From: Paludibacteraceae bacterium
Lineage (GTDB): Bacteria; Bacteroidota; Bacteroidia; Bacteroidales; Paludibacteraceae
DNA: 64,000 nucleotides
Reading direction: 5' to 3'
Assembly (NCBI GenBank): GCA_905233375.1
Contig: CAJOEJ010000003.1
Coordinates: 35,662-99,661 of the forward strand
The position numbers were made by a program, and so were the translations under genes. Under the pieces are notes generated by a model, which was not told the DNA's origin, searched no databases, and saw only the letters and a program-made list of their open reading frames with translations. This document shows positions 1-8,926 of this stretch, piece after piece. The stretch's first letter is position 1. Each line of letters opens with the position of its first letter.

Positions 1-1122
1 AAATCCAAAACGACGAGTACGTACCTGATCGTCGGATTCCTTATCCCGCTGGTACTCATTATATTGAGTGAGTTGCTCAATAATAAGATCCGCTCGCCGA
101 AGGATGTGGTCAAGTTGAGGTTCTTCCGTCTCATCGGTACGCTTCGTCATGCCAGAAGCCAGAACCCGACGCTCGTCCGTGCTTCGCCCCGATCCAGTTA
201 TTCGGAGATGCTGCGTGCCATCCGTACGCGAATGGAGTTCGTGCTGAAACGTAAGAACCAGATGGTCATCTGCGTCACTTCGACCGAGTCCGGTGACGGT
301 AAGACCTTCCTTTGTACCAACCTCGCATCGTTGTACGGAATGACCGGTCGTAAGACTTTGCTGATAGACTTGGACCTTCGTAAACCGAATATTCACACCA
401 AGTTGGGTCTGGAGAATGGTTTAGGTATGTCCAACTACCTGATTGGTGACTGCGAGTTGGAGGATATCATGGTAAGGGACACGCCGTTCGGTTTTGATTT
501 CATGCGTGCCGGTACGATTCCTCCCAACCCCGGTGAGCTGGTACACTCGGAGAAGTTGGCGAGCCTGCTCCAATCGATGCGTGAGCAGTATGAGTATGTC
601 GTCATCGATACCTCGCCTATCGGACTGGTTCCCGATGCCTATGCGGTGATCGAGAACTCGGATATGTGTCTGTTCGTGATCCGTTGTATGCAAACCAACA
701 AGTCGTTCTGCAAGCAGACGCTCGAGCAGATGACCGAGGTGGTGGATAAGCCGGAGAAGATCCAGTTGGTATTGTCCGATATTCCGACAGAGGGTCGTCA
801 CTCGTACGGTTCGGGTTACGGATACGGTTACGGCGGTTATGCCGGTTACGGTTACGGTCACCTCGGTTACGGTGGTTATGGCGGTTACGGATATGGATAC
901 GGTTATGGCGGCGGTTACGGATACGGAAGTCGTAGCAAGAAAGGACGTTATGGCCGCATATATGGACGCCTGTACGGTAAGTTCGCGAAGGATGACAAGG
1001 CCTACCGCTCGTATTACTACTACCATCACGATGAGGATGACGAGGAGAATACAGAGAACCAGACGAACGAAACCAACTTCGAGAATACAGAAAATACCGA
1101 CAACGGTACGAATAACGCTTAA
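1..1122 (+). CDS. Capsule/EPS tyrosine kinase (Wzc/CpsD-type BY-kinase), 5' partial
   Basis: The reading frame is open to the left edge, so this is the C-terminal 373 residues of a longer protein. The first visible codons form a hydrophobic membrane segment (codons about 8-23), followed by a cytosolic kinase domain. Walker A is ESGDGKT near nt 289-309, Walker A' is LLIDLDLRKP near 361-390 and Walker B is VVIDTSPIGLVPD near 598-636. BY-kinases autophosphorylate a C-terminal tyrosine cluster and control polysaccharide chain length and export. Here the tail is extreme: about 23 tyrosines in about 80 residues, mostly GY and GGY steps, ending in four consecutive tyrosines and then an acidic Asn/Glu/Thr-rich end. 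Its stop overlaps the convergent stop of the next gene by 3 nt. The upstream Wzz part and any export genes lie outside the window. Confidence 0.92.
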   Translation, partial: KSKTTSTYLIVGFLIPLVLIILSELLNNKIRSPKDVVKLRFFRLIGTLRHARSQNPTLVRASPRSSYSEMLRAIRTRMEFVLKRKNQMVICVTSTESGDGKTFLCTNLASLYGMTGRKTLLIDLDLRKPNIHTKLGLENGLGMSNYLIGDCELEDIMVRDTPFGFDFMRAGTIPPNPGELVHSEKLASLLQSMREQYEYVVIDTSPIGLVPDAYAVIENSDMCLFVIRCMQTNKSFCKQTLEQMTEVVDKPEKIQLVLSDIPTEGRHSYGSGYGYGYGGYAGYGYGHLGYGGYGGYGYGYGYGGGYGYGSRSKKGRYGRIYGRLYGKFAKDDKAYRSYYYYHHDEDDEENTENQTNETNFENTENTDNGTNNA

Positions 1123-2486
1123 AAGTTCGAGGGGATGCAGAAATGCATCTCTTCGTTCGTTATGGGGTGAACGAACCGTATCTCGGCGGCATGAAGCATC
1201 AACCGCTCTGCGGAAGGCTGAACACTCGTCGCGGCAGTTTTGGTTCCATATAACCTGTCTCCTACGATCGGGGCGTTCAATCCGTCCGGATGAGCGGCAT
1301 GTACGCGCAGTTGGTGGGTGCGGCCTGTGAGAGGGAAGAAATCGACGAACAGCGTGCCGTCCGCTCTGCGTTCGCGTATATGGTAGCGTGTGACGGCTTG
1401 TTTGCCGTGCTCGCGGTTAACTGTCTGGCGAGGGCGGTCATAGGGATTAGGCAGGAGAGGGAGGGAGATTATTCCTTCGGAATGGCACATGGTACATGGT
1501 TCATTGTACATGGGTTCAACGACCGCTTCATATCGTTTGAGGATGTCGCGTCGCTGGAAATATGCCTGTAGTGTCTTATAGACCTCCGCCGTCTTGGCGA
1601 GCACGAGCAGTCCGCTGGTGTCCTGATCCAGCCGGTGAACGGGTTGGAGTATTGTGCCCGGACGTTGCGCCGTCAGGTAGTCTGCTAATGACGGTTCGTC
1701 GCTCTTGCCTCGCACGGACAGAATGCCTGCCGGTTTGTTCACCACCATCAACCACTCGTCTTCATAGACCACTTCGATTGCATCAGGCACAGCTTGCGGG
1801 GCTGGACGATCCGAACGCAGGATCTCTACATCCAGCCCTTGTAACATATGCCGCAGGATAGGAACGCACTTGCCGCTGCAGGGCGGATAGAACACTCCCT
1901 CATGACGAATCTCCGTGCGGGATGGAGCACCTATCCAGAACTCCGCCAAGGCTACCGGTTGCAGTCCGTGCGACAAGGCATACTGCAGTAACTTGGGTGC
2001 GCAGCACTCGCCTGCACCTGAAGGTGGCAGACACGTCCGCTCCTTTGTACATGGTACATTGTCCTTTGTACATTGTCCTTCGTCCCTTTGTCCCTTAAAC
2101 CACTCTTCGGGAGGGACAATGGGTTTCTCTTCGGCAAAGATCTCCAGCAGATTCCTGGTCTCGCCCCGACCGTTCAGAAAATTATAGTTCGCGAATAGCA
2201 GTCGTTGCAGTCGTTTGGACTCCTCTCTGCTCGTTCCGACGGGAGCCTGGCGCATCGTATAAACAGCTGGCACAAACCCTTCATGCACATACGAGCCGTC
2301 CATCATAGCCGAGAATGCAGCAAGGTAGTCCCAACTGCCATCTTCGAGATGAGGGTTTTGGACGACTAATACGCCGAACATCTTGCCCTGCTGATGCAGT
2401 TCGCTCTCCGGGTGTTGACACATATATTCGTGTACCCGTTCTGTCGTTTCGCGTACTGCGAGCTCTATAAAAGGCGTTTTTTGCAT
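1119..2486 (-). CDS. RluA-family pseudouridine synthase with long N-terminal region
   Basis: This 455-residue protein has a pseudouridine synthase core in its second half. The catalytic motif is HRLDQDTSGLL, preceded by VVNKPAGILSVRG and followed by TGRTHQLRVH. Members isomerise uridines in rRNA or tRNA; the target site cannot be assigned from sequence. The N-terminal ~215 residues are unlike S4 domains and carry Cys-rich stretches (GECC, PPCSGKC). Two 7-bp repeat arrays lie inside the gene (about 1482-1509 and 2044-2085) and encode KDNVPCTKE- and YNEPCTMC-like inserts, one of them between conserved parts of the catalytic domain. The start was placed at MQKTPFIEL because the frame further upstream runs through the divergent promoter region; a -7 element (TATTTTTG on this strand) lies just upstream. 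Confidence 0.85.
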   Translation of the reverse strand: MQKTPFIELAVRETTERVHEYMCQHPESELHQQGKMFGVLVVQNPHLEDGSWDYLAAFSAMMDGSYVHEGFVPAVYTMRQAPVGTSREESKRLQRLLFANYNFLNGRGETRNLLEIFAEEKPIVPPEEWFKGQRDEGQCTKDNVPCTKERTCLPPSGAGECCAPKLLQYALSHGLQPVALAEFWIGAPSRTEIRHEGVFYPPCSGKCVPILRHMLQGLDVEILRSDRPAPQAVPDAIEVVYEDEWLMVVNKPAGILSVRGKSDEPSLADYLTAQRPGTILQPVHRLDQDTSGLLVLAKTAEVYKTLQAYFQRRDILKRYEAVVEPMYNEPCTMCHSEGIISLPLLPNPYDRPRQTVNREHGKQAVTRYHIRERRADGTLFVDFFPLTGRTHQLRVHAAHPDGLNAPIVGDRLYGTKTAATSVQPSAERLMLHAAEIRFVHPITNEEMHFCIPSNF

Positions 2487-2574
2487 AAATCGACCACAAA
2501 AATACAACAATTTTTCGAAATATGCAAATTTCTCTTGCATATTTGCAAAAAAAGTAGTAATTTTGCAACCCGTT
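2487..2574. promoter_or_regulatory. Divergent promoters for the RluA-type and DUF1846 genes
   Basis: Both strands carry Bacteroidota-type promoters. Rightward, a TTGCATATTTGC -33 region is followed by TAATTTTG at 2558-2565, only 9 nt before the ATG at 2575, so that transcript should be nearly leaderless. Leftward, TTTGCATATTTC is followed by TATTTTTG reading toward the start at 2486. Confidence 0.75.
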
Positions 2575-4056
2575 ATGGCATTCGCTTTTGATAATGATAA
2601 ATATATCCGCATCCAATCGGAGCATATCCGGGAGCGGATAGAGCAGTTTGGCAACAAACTGTATTTGGAGTTAGGCGGCAAATTGTTTGATGATTTGCAT
2701 GCCAGTCGCGTGTTGCCCGGTTTCCTGCCGGATAGCAAACTGCTTATGTTAACTCAGTTGCGGGACTCGCTGGAGATCGTGATCGTTATCTCGGCAGCGG
2801 ATATCGAGCGCAACAAAGTGCGTCAGGATCTGGGTATCACCTACGACGAGGACGTGCTGCGTTTGCGCGAGGAGTTCATGACCCGCGGGTTCCTGGTATC
2901 CTCGGTCGTTATCACCCATTATGCGGGTCAGCGTTCGGCGGACGCCTACCGCCAGCGTCTCGAGCGCAAAGGTATACGTGTCTATTATCATTATATCATT
3001 GACGGCTATCCGCATAATGTGGAGCTGATCGCGAGCGAAGAGGGTTTCGGGCGCAACGAGTATATCGAGACGACCAAGCCTCTGGTGGTGGTCACGGCTC
3101 CCGGACCGGGTAGCGGCAAGATGGCGGTGTGCCTGAGTCAGCTGTACAACGAGCATGCACACGGACGCGAAGCGGGATATGCCAAGTTTGAGACTTTCCC
3201 AGTTTGGAACCTGCCGCTCAAGCACCCCTTGAACGTGGCGTACGAAGCGGCGACGGCAGACCTGAATGATGTCAATATGATCGACCCGTTCCATCTGGAG
3301 GCGTACGGCAAGACGGCTGTCAACTACAACCGCGATATTGAGATTTATCCTGTATTGGATGCCTTGTTCACCTCTATCTACGGCGAGAGTCCGTATAAGT
3401 CCCCGACTGACATGGGTGTTAACATGGTCGGTTTCTGCATCAGCGATGACGAAGCGGTACGGGAGGCGAGCAAGCAGGAGATCATCCGCCGCTATTTCCA
3501 AGCCTTGTGCCATTTGGCGAACGGCAAGTGCAATGATGCGGAAATCAAGAAACTCGCCTTGTTGCAGCAACAGGTGGGAATCAATACGGCATACCGCCGT
3601 ACGACCGTTGCGGCACGGGAGCGCAGAGCCTTGACCGGAGCCTTGCATGACGGAGCGTTTGCACACGCAGCCGCGATAGAGCTGCCCGATGGAAGAATCA
3701 TTACCGCCGAAGCAGGTGAGTTATTAGGCTCGTCGGCGGCGTTGCTGCTCAATGCAATGAAAGAGTTAGCGGGGATCGACCATGCCGTCCGGCTGATACC
3801 GGAGAAGATCATCGAACCGATCCAGCAGACCAAGATAAGCTATCTGCACGGACGTAATCCCCGTTTGCACACCGACGAAGTGCTCGTAGCGCTTTCCGTG
3901 CTCTCGCTGCAGGACGAGAACTGCCGCAAGGCATTGGAGACCTTGCCGATGCTCAAGGGATGCCAGGCACACTCGACCGTTATGCTGAAGGAAGTGGATT
4001 GGAGAACATTTAAGAAATTAGGAATAGATTTAACAACCGACCCCGCTAAAAAGTAG
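2575..4056 (+). CDS. DUF1846 family protein
   Basis: This 493-residue protein matches the DUF1846 family over its whole length, which is the usual family size. Typical features are the FDNDKYIRIQSEHI start, TAPGPGSGKMAVCLSQLYNE (an ATP-binding-like glycine loop near residue 172) and DMGVNMVGFCI. The family is widespread in Firmicutes and Bacteroidota; some structures suggest nucleotide or metabolite binding, but no function is established. The ATG at 2575 gives the family N-terminus; an in-frame start 12 nt upstream falls at the predicted transcription start. The cobalamin riboswitch begins at its stop codon but belongs to the next transcription unit. Confidence 0.88.
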   Translation: MAFAFDNDKYIRIQSEHIRERIEQFGNKLYLELGGKLFDDLHASRVLPGFLPDSKLLMLTQLRDSLEIVIVISAADIERNKVRQDLGITYDEDVLRLREEFMTRGFLVSSVVITHYAGQRSADAYRQRLERKGIRVYYHYIIDGYPHNVELIASEEGFGRNEYIETTKPLVVVTAPGPGSGKMAVCLSQLYNEHAHGREAGYAKFETFPVWNLPLKHPLNVAYEAATADLNDVNMIDPFHLEAYGKTAVNYNRDIEIYPVLDALFTSIYGESPYKSPTDMGVNMVGFCISDDEAVREASKQEIIRRYFQALCHLANGKCNDAEIKKLALLQQQVGINTAYRRTTVAARERRALTGALHDGAFAHAAAIELPDGRIITAEAGELLGSSAALLLNAMKELAGIDHAVRLIPEKIIEPIQQTKISYLHGRNPRLHTDEVLVALSVLSLQDENCRKALETLPMLKGCQAHSTVMLKEVDWRTFKKLGIDLTTDPAKK

Positions 4057-4180
4057 GGTGCAAAGACCTGTAAGAGAACTCGGGTGCGAATCCCGGACAG
4101 ACAGGCTACTGTGATGGCATTTTGCCTAAGTCAGATCGCTTACGCTTTGCATAATTGATAGTCCTCCTGTAATAGGACGA
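4040..4180 (+). ncRNA. Cobalamin riboswitch
   Basis: The conserved core is readable: GGGTGCGAATCCCG at about 4080-4093, GGCTACTGTGATG at about 4105-4117 and TAAGTCAGATCG at about 4127-4138. This matches the B12-box aptamer. The spacing is compact, so this is probably a short class. Just before the btuB ATG, GTCCT (4161-4165) can pair with AGGAC (4174-4178), which holds the likely Shine-Dalgarno sequence. That suggests control of translation rather than termination; no U-tract is present. It directly precedes a B12 uptake operon, as expected. The left boundary is approximate and may overlap the DUF1846 stop. Confidence 0.88.
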
Positions 4181-4183
4181 ACA

Positions 4184-6232
4184 ATGACAAAACGCATATT
4201 TTTCATACTTGTTACGGCGCTATGTGCGCGCTCCGTTTTCGCGATCGACGAAGCGGAGCTGGATTCGATGGCACGCGACTTCCGGATAGAGGAGGTCGAG
4301 GTGACGGCGCGTGCGCTGAGCAAGGATATTATCGTTCCCCAGACGCTCAAAGGGGCGGAACTGCAGCGGCTCAATGCCCTTTCCGTAGCAGATGCCCTGC
4401 GTTATTTCTCCGGTGTGCAGTTGAAGGACTACGGCGGAGTGGGAGGCATCAAAACGATTAACGTCCGCTCCATGGGAAGCCAGCATACTGCTGTCTATTA
4501 CAACGGGGTGCAGTTGGGAAACGCACAGAACGGGCAGGTCGATTTAGGGCGCTTCTCGCTCGATAACATGGAGGAAATACAGCTTTTCAACGGTCAGAAA
4601 TCCGACATCTTCCAGTCCGCCCGCGAGTTCGGTTCGGCGGGAAACGTCTATCTCACCTCGCGTAAACCTTATTTTAATGCGGGCGAGCGCGTACACGTGC
4701 GCGCCAAGATGCGTTGCGGTTCGTTTGCTTTGGCGAATCCCAATGTAGGCGTGGACGTGAAGCTGGCGGAGAATCTGTCCATGACCTTGGATGCCGAGTA
4801 TGTCTATTCGGACGGCAAGTACCCGTTCCGTTACCGTCGCGTGCTGCCTACGGGCGAAACGGCATATGACACCACGGCGATCCGGCAGAATGGTGACGTC
4901 AACGCGGTACGTGCAGAAATTGGTTTGCATCATTACTACCGCACGACGGGTTTCTGGCGCCTCCATGCCTATAACTACTGGAGCGAACGGGGCGTGCCCG
5001 GAGCGATCGTCAATAATGTGTGGAGAAACGGCGAACGCCTGTGGGATCGGAACAGTTTCGTGCAGGCAACATGGCAGGACGAGTGGTTCAACCGCTGGAG
5101 CACACGCTTGCTGGTCAAGTATGCGAATGACTATACCCATTATCGCAATTATGACGTGAGACTCCTTCCGTCCGACAACGAATATACCCAGCAGGAGGTC
5201 TATCTCTCGCTTGCCAACAAAGTCCAGTTGTTCAAATGGTGGGATGTGTCTTTTGCATATGACTATCAGTTCAATACGCTCAAAAAAGATGAATGGGTGA
5301 GTGGCTCGACGGATGAGTGGTTCACGCGTCATTCCCATTGGTTGAGTGCTGCTACCGCGTTCAATATAAAGGAATACGTACGCGCGCAAGCATCGGTTTT
5401 AATGACCCACGTTACCAATTACCAATCACCAATGACCAATCCGAAAATTACTCCGGGAATTTTCGTTTCCTTCCGTCCGTATCCAAAAATCGACCTGAGT
5501 ATCAACGCGTTCTATAAACACAGTTACCGTTATCCGACGTTTAATGACCTTTATTACACGGATCTCGGTAACGCGAACCTCCGTCCTGAATTGGCACGCC
5601 AGCATAGTGTAGAACTCGCATACAAAATTACCAATCACCAATCACCAATCACCAATCAATTTGGTTACGAAATAGCCGCATCGATCTCCTATTACTACAA
5701 CCGCGTCACGGACAAAATTATTGCCTATCCCAAGGGGCAGCAGTTCCGCTGGACGATGCTGAACCTCGGTACGGTCAAGATCAACGGCTTGGATGCGAAA
5801 GCGGACGTGTCGCTTCATCTGCCTTTGCGCTTCACCCTCCGTACGCGGATTAACTACACCTACCAGACGGCGATCGATGTGACCAATCCCAACGATACCT
5901 ATTACGGGCATCAGATACCCTATATTCCATGGCATAGCGGCTCGGCTGTTGTCGGACTCGACTGGCGGAGCCTGCGCGGAGACCATTACGGCTTCAACTA
6001 CTCGTTCATCTATGTCGGCGAGCGGTACAGCCAGCAGGAGAACATCATCTACAACTACGTCCAGCCGTGGTACACGCACGACCTATCCGTGTACGGGGAA
6101 TGGGGAATCAAGCGCTGGTGGATCAAAGCAAACATAGAGTTGAATAATATGCTCGGGCAGGACTATGAGGTCATCCAAAACTACCCGATGCCCAAACAAA
6201 ACGTACGATGCACGCTCGCGGTAAGATATTAA
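4184..6232 (+). CDS. btuB: TonB-dependent outer-membrane cobalamin receptor (BtuB-like)
   Basis: The 682-residue protein begins with a signal peptide (cleavage near SVFA-ID) and then an N-terminal plug domain (about residues 35-160: VADALRYFSGVQLKDYGG, KTINVRSMGSQHTAVYYNG). A beta-barrel follows and ends in an aromatic residue (AVRY). It would import cobalamins across the outer membrane using TonB energy. The B12 riboswitch upstream and the BtuG/BtuH/BtuF-like genes downstream support a cobalamin substrate. Two four-unit ACCAATN arrays (5414-5441 and 5630-5657) lie in frame and encode TNYQSPMTN and TNHQSPITN segments, probably in surface loops. The stop lies inside the next gene, whose ATG is 25 nt upstream, so translation is likely coupled. 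Confidence 0.9.
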   Translation: MTKRIFFILVTALCARSVFAIDEAELDSMARDFRIEEVEVTARALSKDIIVPQTLKGAELQRLNALSVADALRYFSGVQLKDYGGVGGIKTINVRSMGSQHTAVYYNGVQLGNAQNGQVDLGRFSLDNMEEIQLFNGQKSDIFQSAREFGSAGNVYLTSRKPYFNAGERVHVRAKMRCGSFALANPNVGVDVKLAENLSMTLDAEYVYSDGKYPFRYRRVLPTGETAYDTTAIRQNGDVNAVRAEIGLHHYYRTTGFWRLHAYNYWSERGVPGAIVNNVWRNGERLWDRNSFVQATWQDEWFNRWSTRLLVKYANDYTHYRNYDVRLLPSDNEYTQQEVYLSLANKVQLFKWWDVSFAYDYQFNTLKKDEWVSGSTDEWFTRHSHWLSAATAFNIKEYVRAQASVLMTHVTNYQSPMTNPKITPGIFVSFRPYPKIDLSINAFYKHSYRYPTFNDLYYTDLGNANLRPELARQHSVELAYKITNHQSPITNQFGYEIAASISYYYNRVTDKIIAYPKGQQFRWTMLNLGTVKINGLDAKADVSLHLPLRFTLRTRINYTYQTAIDVTNPNDTYYGHQIPYIPWHSGSAVVGLDWRSLRGDHYGFNYSFIYVGERYSQQENIIYNYVQPWYTHDLSVYGEWGIKRWWIKANIELNNMLGQDYEVIQNYPMPKQNVRCTLAVRY

Positions 6233-8073
6233 AATTATTGGTCATTGGTTATTGGTCATTGGTCGTTGGTTTTTGGGGCTGCCGGGGCGACGAGATCATC
6301 TATCCGACCATCGGAACGCACGTTACGGACGAGGTGCGGAAGGGTGGTTTGTATGTGCTCTGCGAAGGGAATATGGGTTCGAATAAAGCGCGTCTGGACT
6401 ATATGAACCTCGAGACGGGCGAGTATTACGCCAACTGGTACGGTTCGCAGAACCCGACGCAGATCAAAGAGTTGGGCGATGTGGGCAACGATATCCAGCA
6501 GTACGGAAACCGCTTGTATGCCGTCATCAACTGCTCGCACAAGGTGGAGGTTATGGATCGCAAGGCGCGGCACATCGGACAAATCGAAATCCCCAACTGC
6601 CGCTATATGGCGTTCAAGGGGGACAAACTGTACGTGAGTGCCTATGTCGGTTCGGTCGCAGATCCGGACTTGTTGGGCTCTGTATATGAGATCGATACCG
6701 CCACGCTCGCCATTACGCGGGAGGTCAAGGTCGGACACCAGCCGGACGAGGTGTGCATCATAGGTGACCGGCTCTATGTGGTCAATTCCGGAGGCTATCT
6801 GGTCAATAAACACGACTCCACGCTCTCCGTCGTGGATCTGAACACCTTCACGGAAATAGAGAAAATAACGGTCGGAGAGAACCCGCAACGCCTGCGGGCG
6901 GATAATAGCGGCAAGCTATGGATATGTGCGGAGCATGACCTGATCATCCTTGACCTTGCCCGAGACATTTACCGGATAGACACGAGAGCGAATGCTATCT
7001 CTATCCTCGGTTCGACCGCCTATGTGCTGGATCGGGAGACGAACCAACTGCGGGCATTCTCCACGGTCGATTATACGGAATTGGAGCAACCGGTTGATAT
7101 CTCGTCTTTCGAGCATCCCTATGGTCTGTTGGCGACGGAGGATGCGCTGTATGTGACGGACGCGAAGAACTACGTTTCGTCCGGCGTGCTCTATTGTTAC
7201 GACTATGACGGACGCTTGCGATGGAGTGCCAAAACGGGCGATATACCCGGACACCTCTGCCGTGTGACGGACGCCTATTCGCTGCATGGCGATACCATTC
7301 CAACGACCAATGACCGATCACCTTACATACACAAAGTGTATGAGTACCTGCCGGGCATGGGGCAGTATGTCAACGAGTTGCCCAAATACGAAGAAGGGGA
7401 TGATTCCGCATCCATGTGCCGCAAGTGCGAAGCCGTTATTGCCAATAATGCCGCAGGTATGATCACTTTGGGAGGATGGGGCGGTTATGTCACTTTCGGT
7501 TTCGATCACGCCGTGCGTAACGAAGAGGGACGGGATATACAGATTCTCGGAAATGCGTTTTATATGACCGGAAGCACGGAGTACGGCAGTTCCGAACCCG
7601 GTATCGTGCTCGTCAGCGTGGATGAGAACCAAAACGGCATACCCGATGATACGTGGTACGAACTGAAAGGCGCGTTGTATGGCGACCCGCAGACGAACCA
7701 TGCTTTCACGCGCACTTACACCCGTGCGGGCGACACGCTCCACAACGAATTCCACCAGCATCCCTATTATCCGGAGTGGCTGACGGAGACGGAATACACC
7801 CTGACGGGAGCACTCCTTCCGCCGCAGTCCGTAACGGTCAACGGGCAGAACGTACAGCGTATTCTCGACTACGGCTACGTGGACAACAAACCCAACAAGG
7901 ATGTGGATGGCACCTCGTTCGATCTCTCGTGGGCGGTGGACGGAAACGGACAGCCGGTCGTGCTCGATTCTGTGCATTTCTTCCGCGTGTATAACGCCGT
8001 AGATGAGGTGCTGCCCCTCACGGGCGAACTGAGTACCGAGATAGCAGGAGCAATTGATTTGCATGTACAATAG
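6208..8073 (+). CDS. btuG: BtuG-like surface B12-binding lipoprotein with extra C-terminal domain
   Basis: A 621-residue lipoprotein. The lipobox is VVGFWGC, with Cys about residue 24. Residues ~35-370 form a YncE/BtuG-type beta-propeller, with repeated VYEIDTATL-, SVVDLNTF- and IYRIDTR-like blades. Residues ~375-621 form a second domain seen in Bacteroidota B12-locus surface proteins (AGMITLGGWGGYVTFGFDH, VDENQNGIPDDTWYEL, NKPNKDVDGTSFDLSWAV). In Bacteroides, BtuG caps BtuB and captures cobalamin at the cell surface; the same role is inferred from family and operon. The hydrophobic core of the signal peptide (LLVIGYWSLVVGF) is encoded by six ATTGGTN heptads at 6237-6278. The ATG overlaps the btuB end, and no later start would retain the signal peptide. 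Confidence 0.85.
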   Translation: MHARGKILKLLVIGYWSLVVGFWGCRGDEIIYPTIGTHVTDEVRKGGLYVLCEGNMGSNKARLDYMNLETGEYYANWYGSQNPTQIKELGDVGNDIQQYGNRLYAVINCSHKVEVMDRKARHIGQIEIPNCRYMAFKGDKLYVSAYVGSVADPDLLGSVYEIDTATLAITREVKVGHQPDEVCIIGDRLYVVNSGGYLVNKHDSTLSVVDLNTFTEIEKITVGENPQRLRADNSGKLWICAEHDLIILDLARDIYRIDTRANAISILGSTAYVLDRETNQLRAFSTVDYTELEQPVDISSFEHPYGLLATEDALYVTDAKNYVSSGVLYCYDYDGRLRWSAKTGDIPGHLCRVTDAYSLHGDTIPTTNDRSPYIHKVYEYLPGMGQYVNELPKYEEGDDSASMCRKCEAVIANNAAGMITLGGWGGYVTFGFDHAVRNEEGRDIQILGNAFYMTGSTEYGSSEPGIVLVSVDENQNGIPDDTWYELKGALYGDPQTNHAFTRTYTRAGDTLHNEFHQHPYYPEWLTETEYTLTGALLPPQSVTVNGQNVQRILDYGYVDNKPNKDVDGTSFDLSWAVDGNGQPVVLDSVHFFRVYNAVDEVLPLTGELSTEIAGAIDLHVQ

Positions 8074-8128
8074 TGCTAACAACACTTATATTAACAACAT
8101 TTATTAACAATTAAAAACAACAAAACAA

Positions 8129-8926
8129 ATGAAAAAGATTTTCTTTTTTGTAGCGGCTGCTTTGATGAGCGCCGCCATGTATGCTGATCTGCAAGTAGCA
8201 GATTTTGAGAACATCAACCTCGCCGCAGAGCAGGAGTTAAAGTTCACCAATGACACAATCGGTTTTTTCGAGAGCGGTAGTTTCAAACTTCAAGAGACCG
8301 TTACTTACAGCGGTGGATCTGTTGCCGGAGCTGTTATCTCCAGCCACACCGACACAGACTTCTCAGGTTATCAAGATGCTAACAAATCGATTGCCGGTGG
8401 TGCCTACGAAGGACAGAACTACGCCGTATTTTATGTAAACGCATGGGGAGATCCGGACAAAATTACTCTGAACGAGGCTGCTGTTGTTCCGGGTATGTAT
8501 GTTTGCAACAACGTGTATGCCTACAGCTCGATGACCGAAGGTGATGCCATCGCAGGTGAGCCGTTCGGCGAGACCGATTATTTCATGCTGACTATTTACG
8601 GCTATCTGAATGGTCAAGCAGTAAACGCAAGAGTATTTGTTATGCTGGCAGAAGGTACCGACATTATGGATGAGTGGACCTATGTCGATCTCAGCGACCT
8701 GGGTGAGATAGATGCGCTGTCTTTTACAATGAGTGGTAGCCGTTCCGGTGACTATGGTCTGAATACCCCGTCGTATTTCTGTATCGATAACCTTGGCGCA
8801 GAGGCTCCGGCAGAGGCAATAGTTAATACCAATGCAGAAGTTAAAGCCTTTAAGGTAATTCGTGACGGTCAGGTTATTATCTTCCGTGGCGACAAAGTAT
8901 TCAATGTACTCGGTGCGGAACTTTAA
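8129..8926 (+). CDS. btuH: DUF4465 secreted protein, BtuH-like
   Basis: A 265-residue protein with an Sec signal peptide (MKKIFFFVAAALMSAAMYA) and no lipobox. Residues ~25-230 match DUF4465 (ADFENINL, YQDANKSIAGGAYEGQNYAVFY, TYVDLSDLGEIDALSF, STPSYF-type ending). DUF4465 proteins in Bacteroidota B12 loci include BtuH, a surface cobalamin-binding protein; that role is inferred here from domain and context. The last ~30 residues (VKAFKVIRDGQVIIFRGD, then a VLGAEL end) resemble the short sorting tails of type IX secretion substrates, so anchoring may be by T9SS rather than by lipid. An AT-rich 55-nt leader precedes it, and the next gene starts inside its 3' end. Confidence 0.82.
   Translation: MKKIFFFVAAALMSAAMYADLQVADFENINLAAEQELKFTNDTIGFFESGSFKLQETVTYSGGSVAGAVISSHTDTDFSGYQDANKSIAGGAYEGQNYAVFYVNAWGDPDKITLNEAAVVPGMYVCNNVYAYSSMTEGDAIAGEPFGETDYFMLTIYGYLNGQAVNARVFVMLAEGTDIMDEWTYVDLSDLGEIDALSFTMSGSRSGDYGLNTPSYFCIDNLGAEAPAEAIVNTNAEVKAFKVIRDGQVIIFRGDKVFNVLGAEL

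Noticed and set aside
839..1330. Overlapping frame in the tyrosine-rich region of the kinase gene
   Set aside because: It is a frame-shifted reading of the GGT-TAC repeats and gives a Val/Thr-rich product with no start signal.
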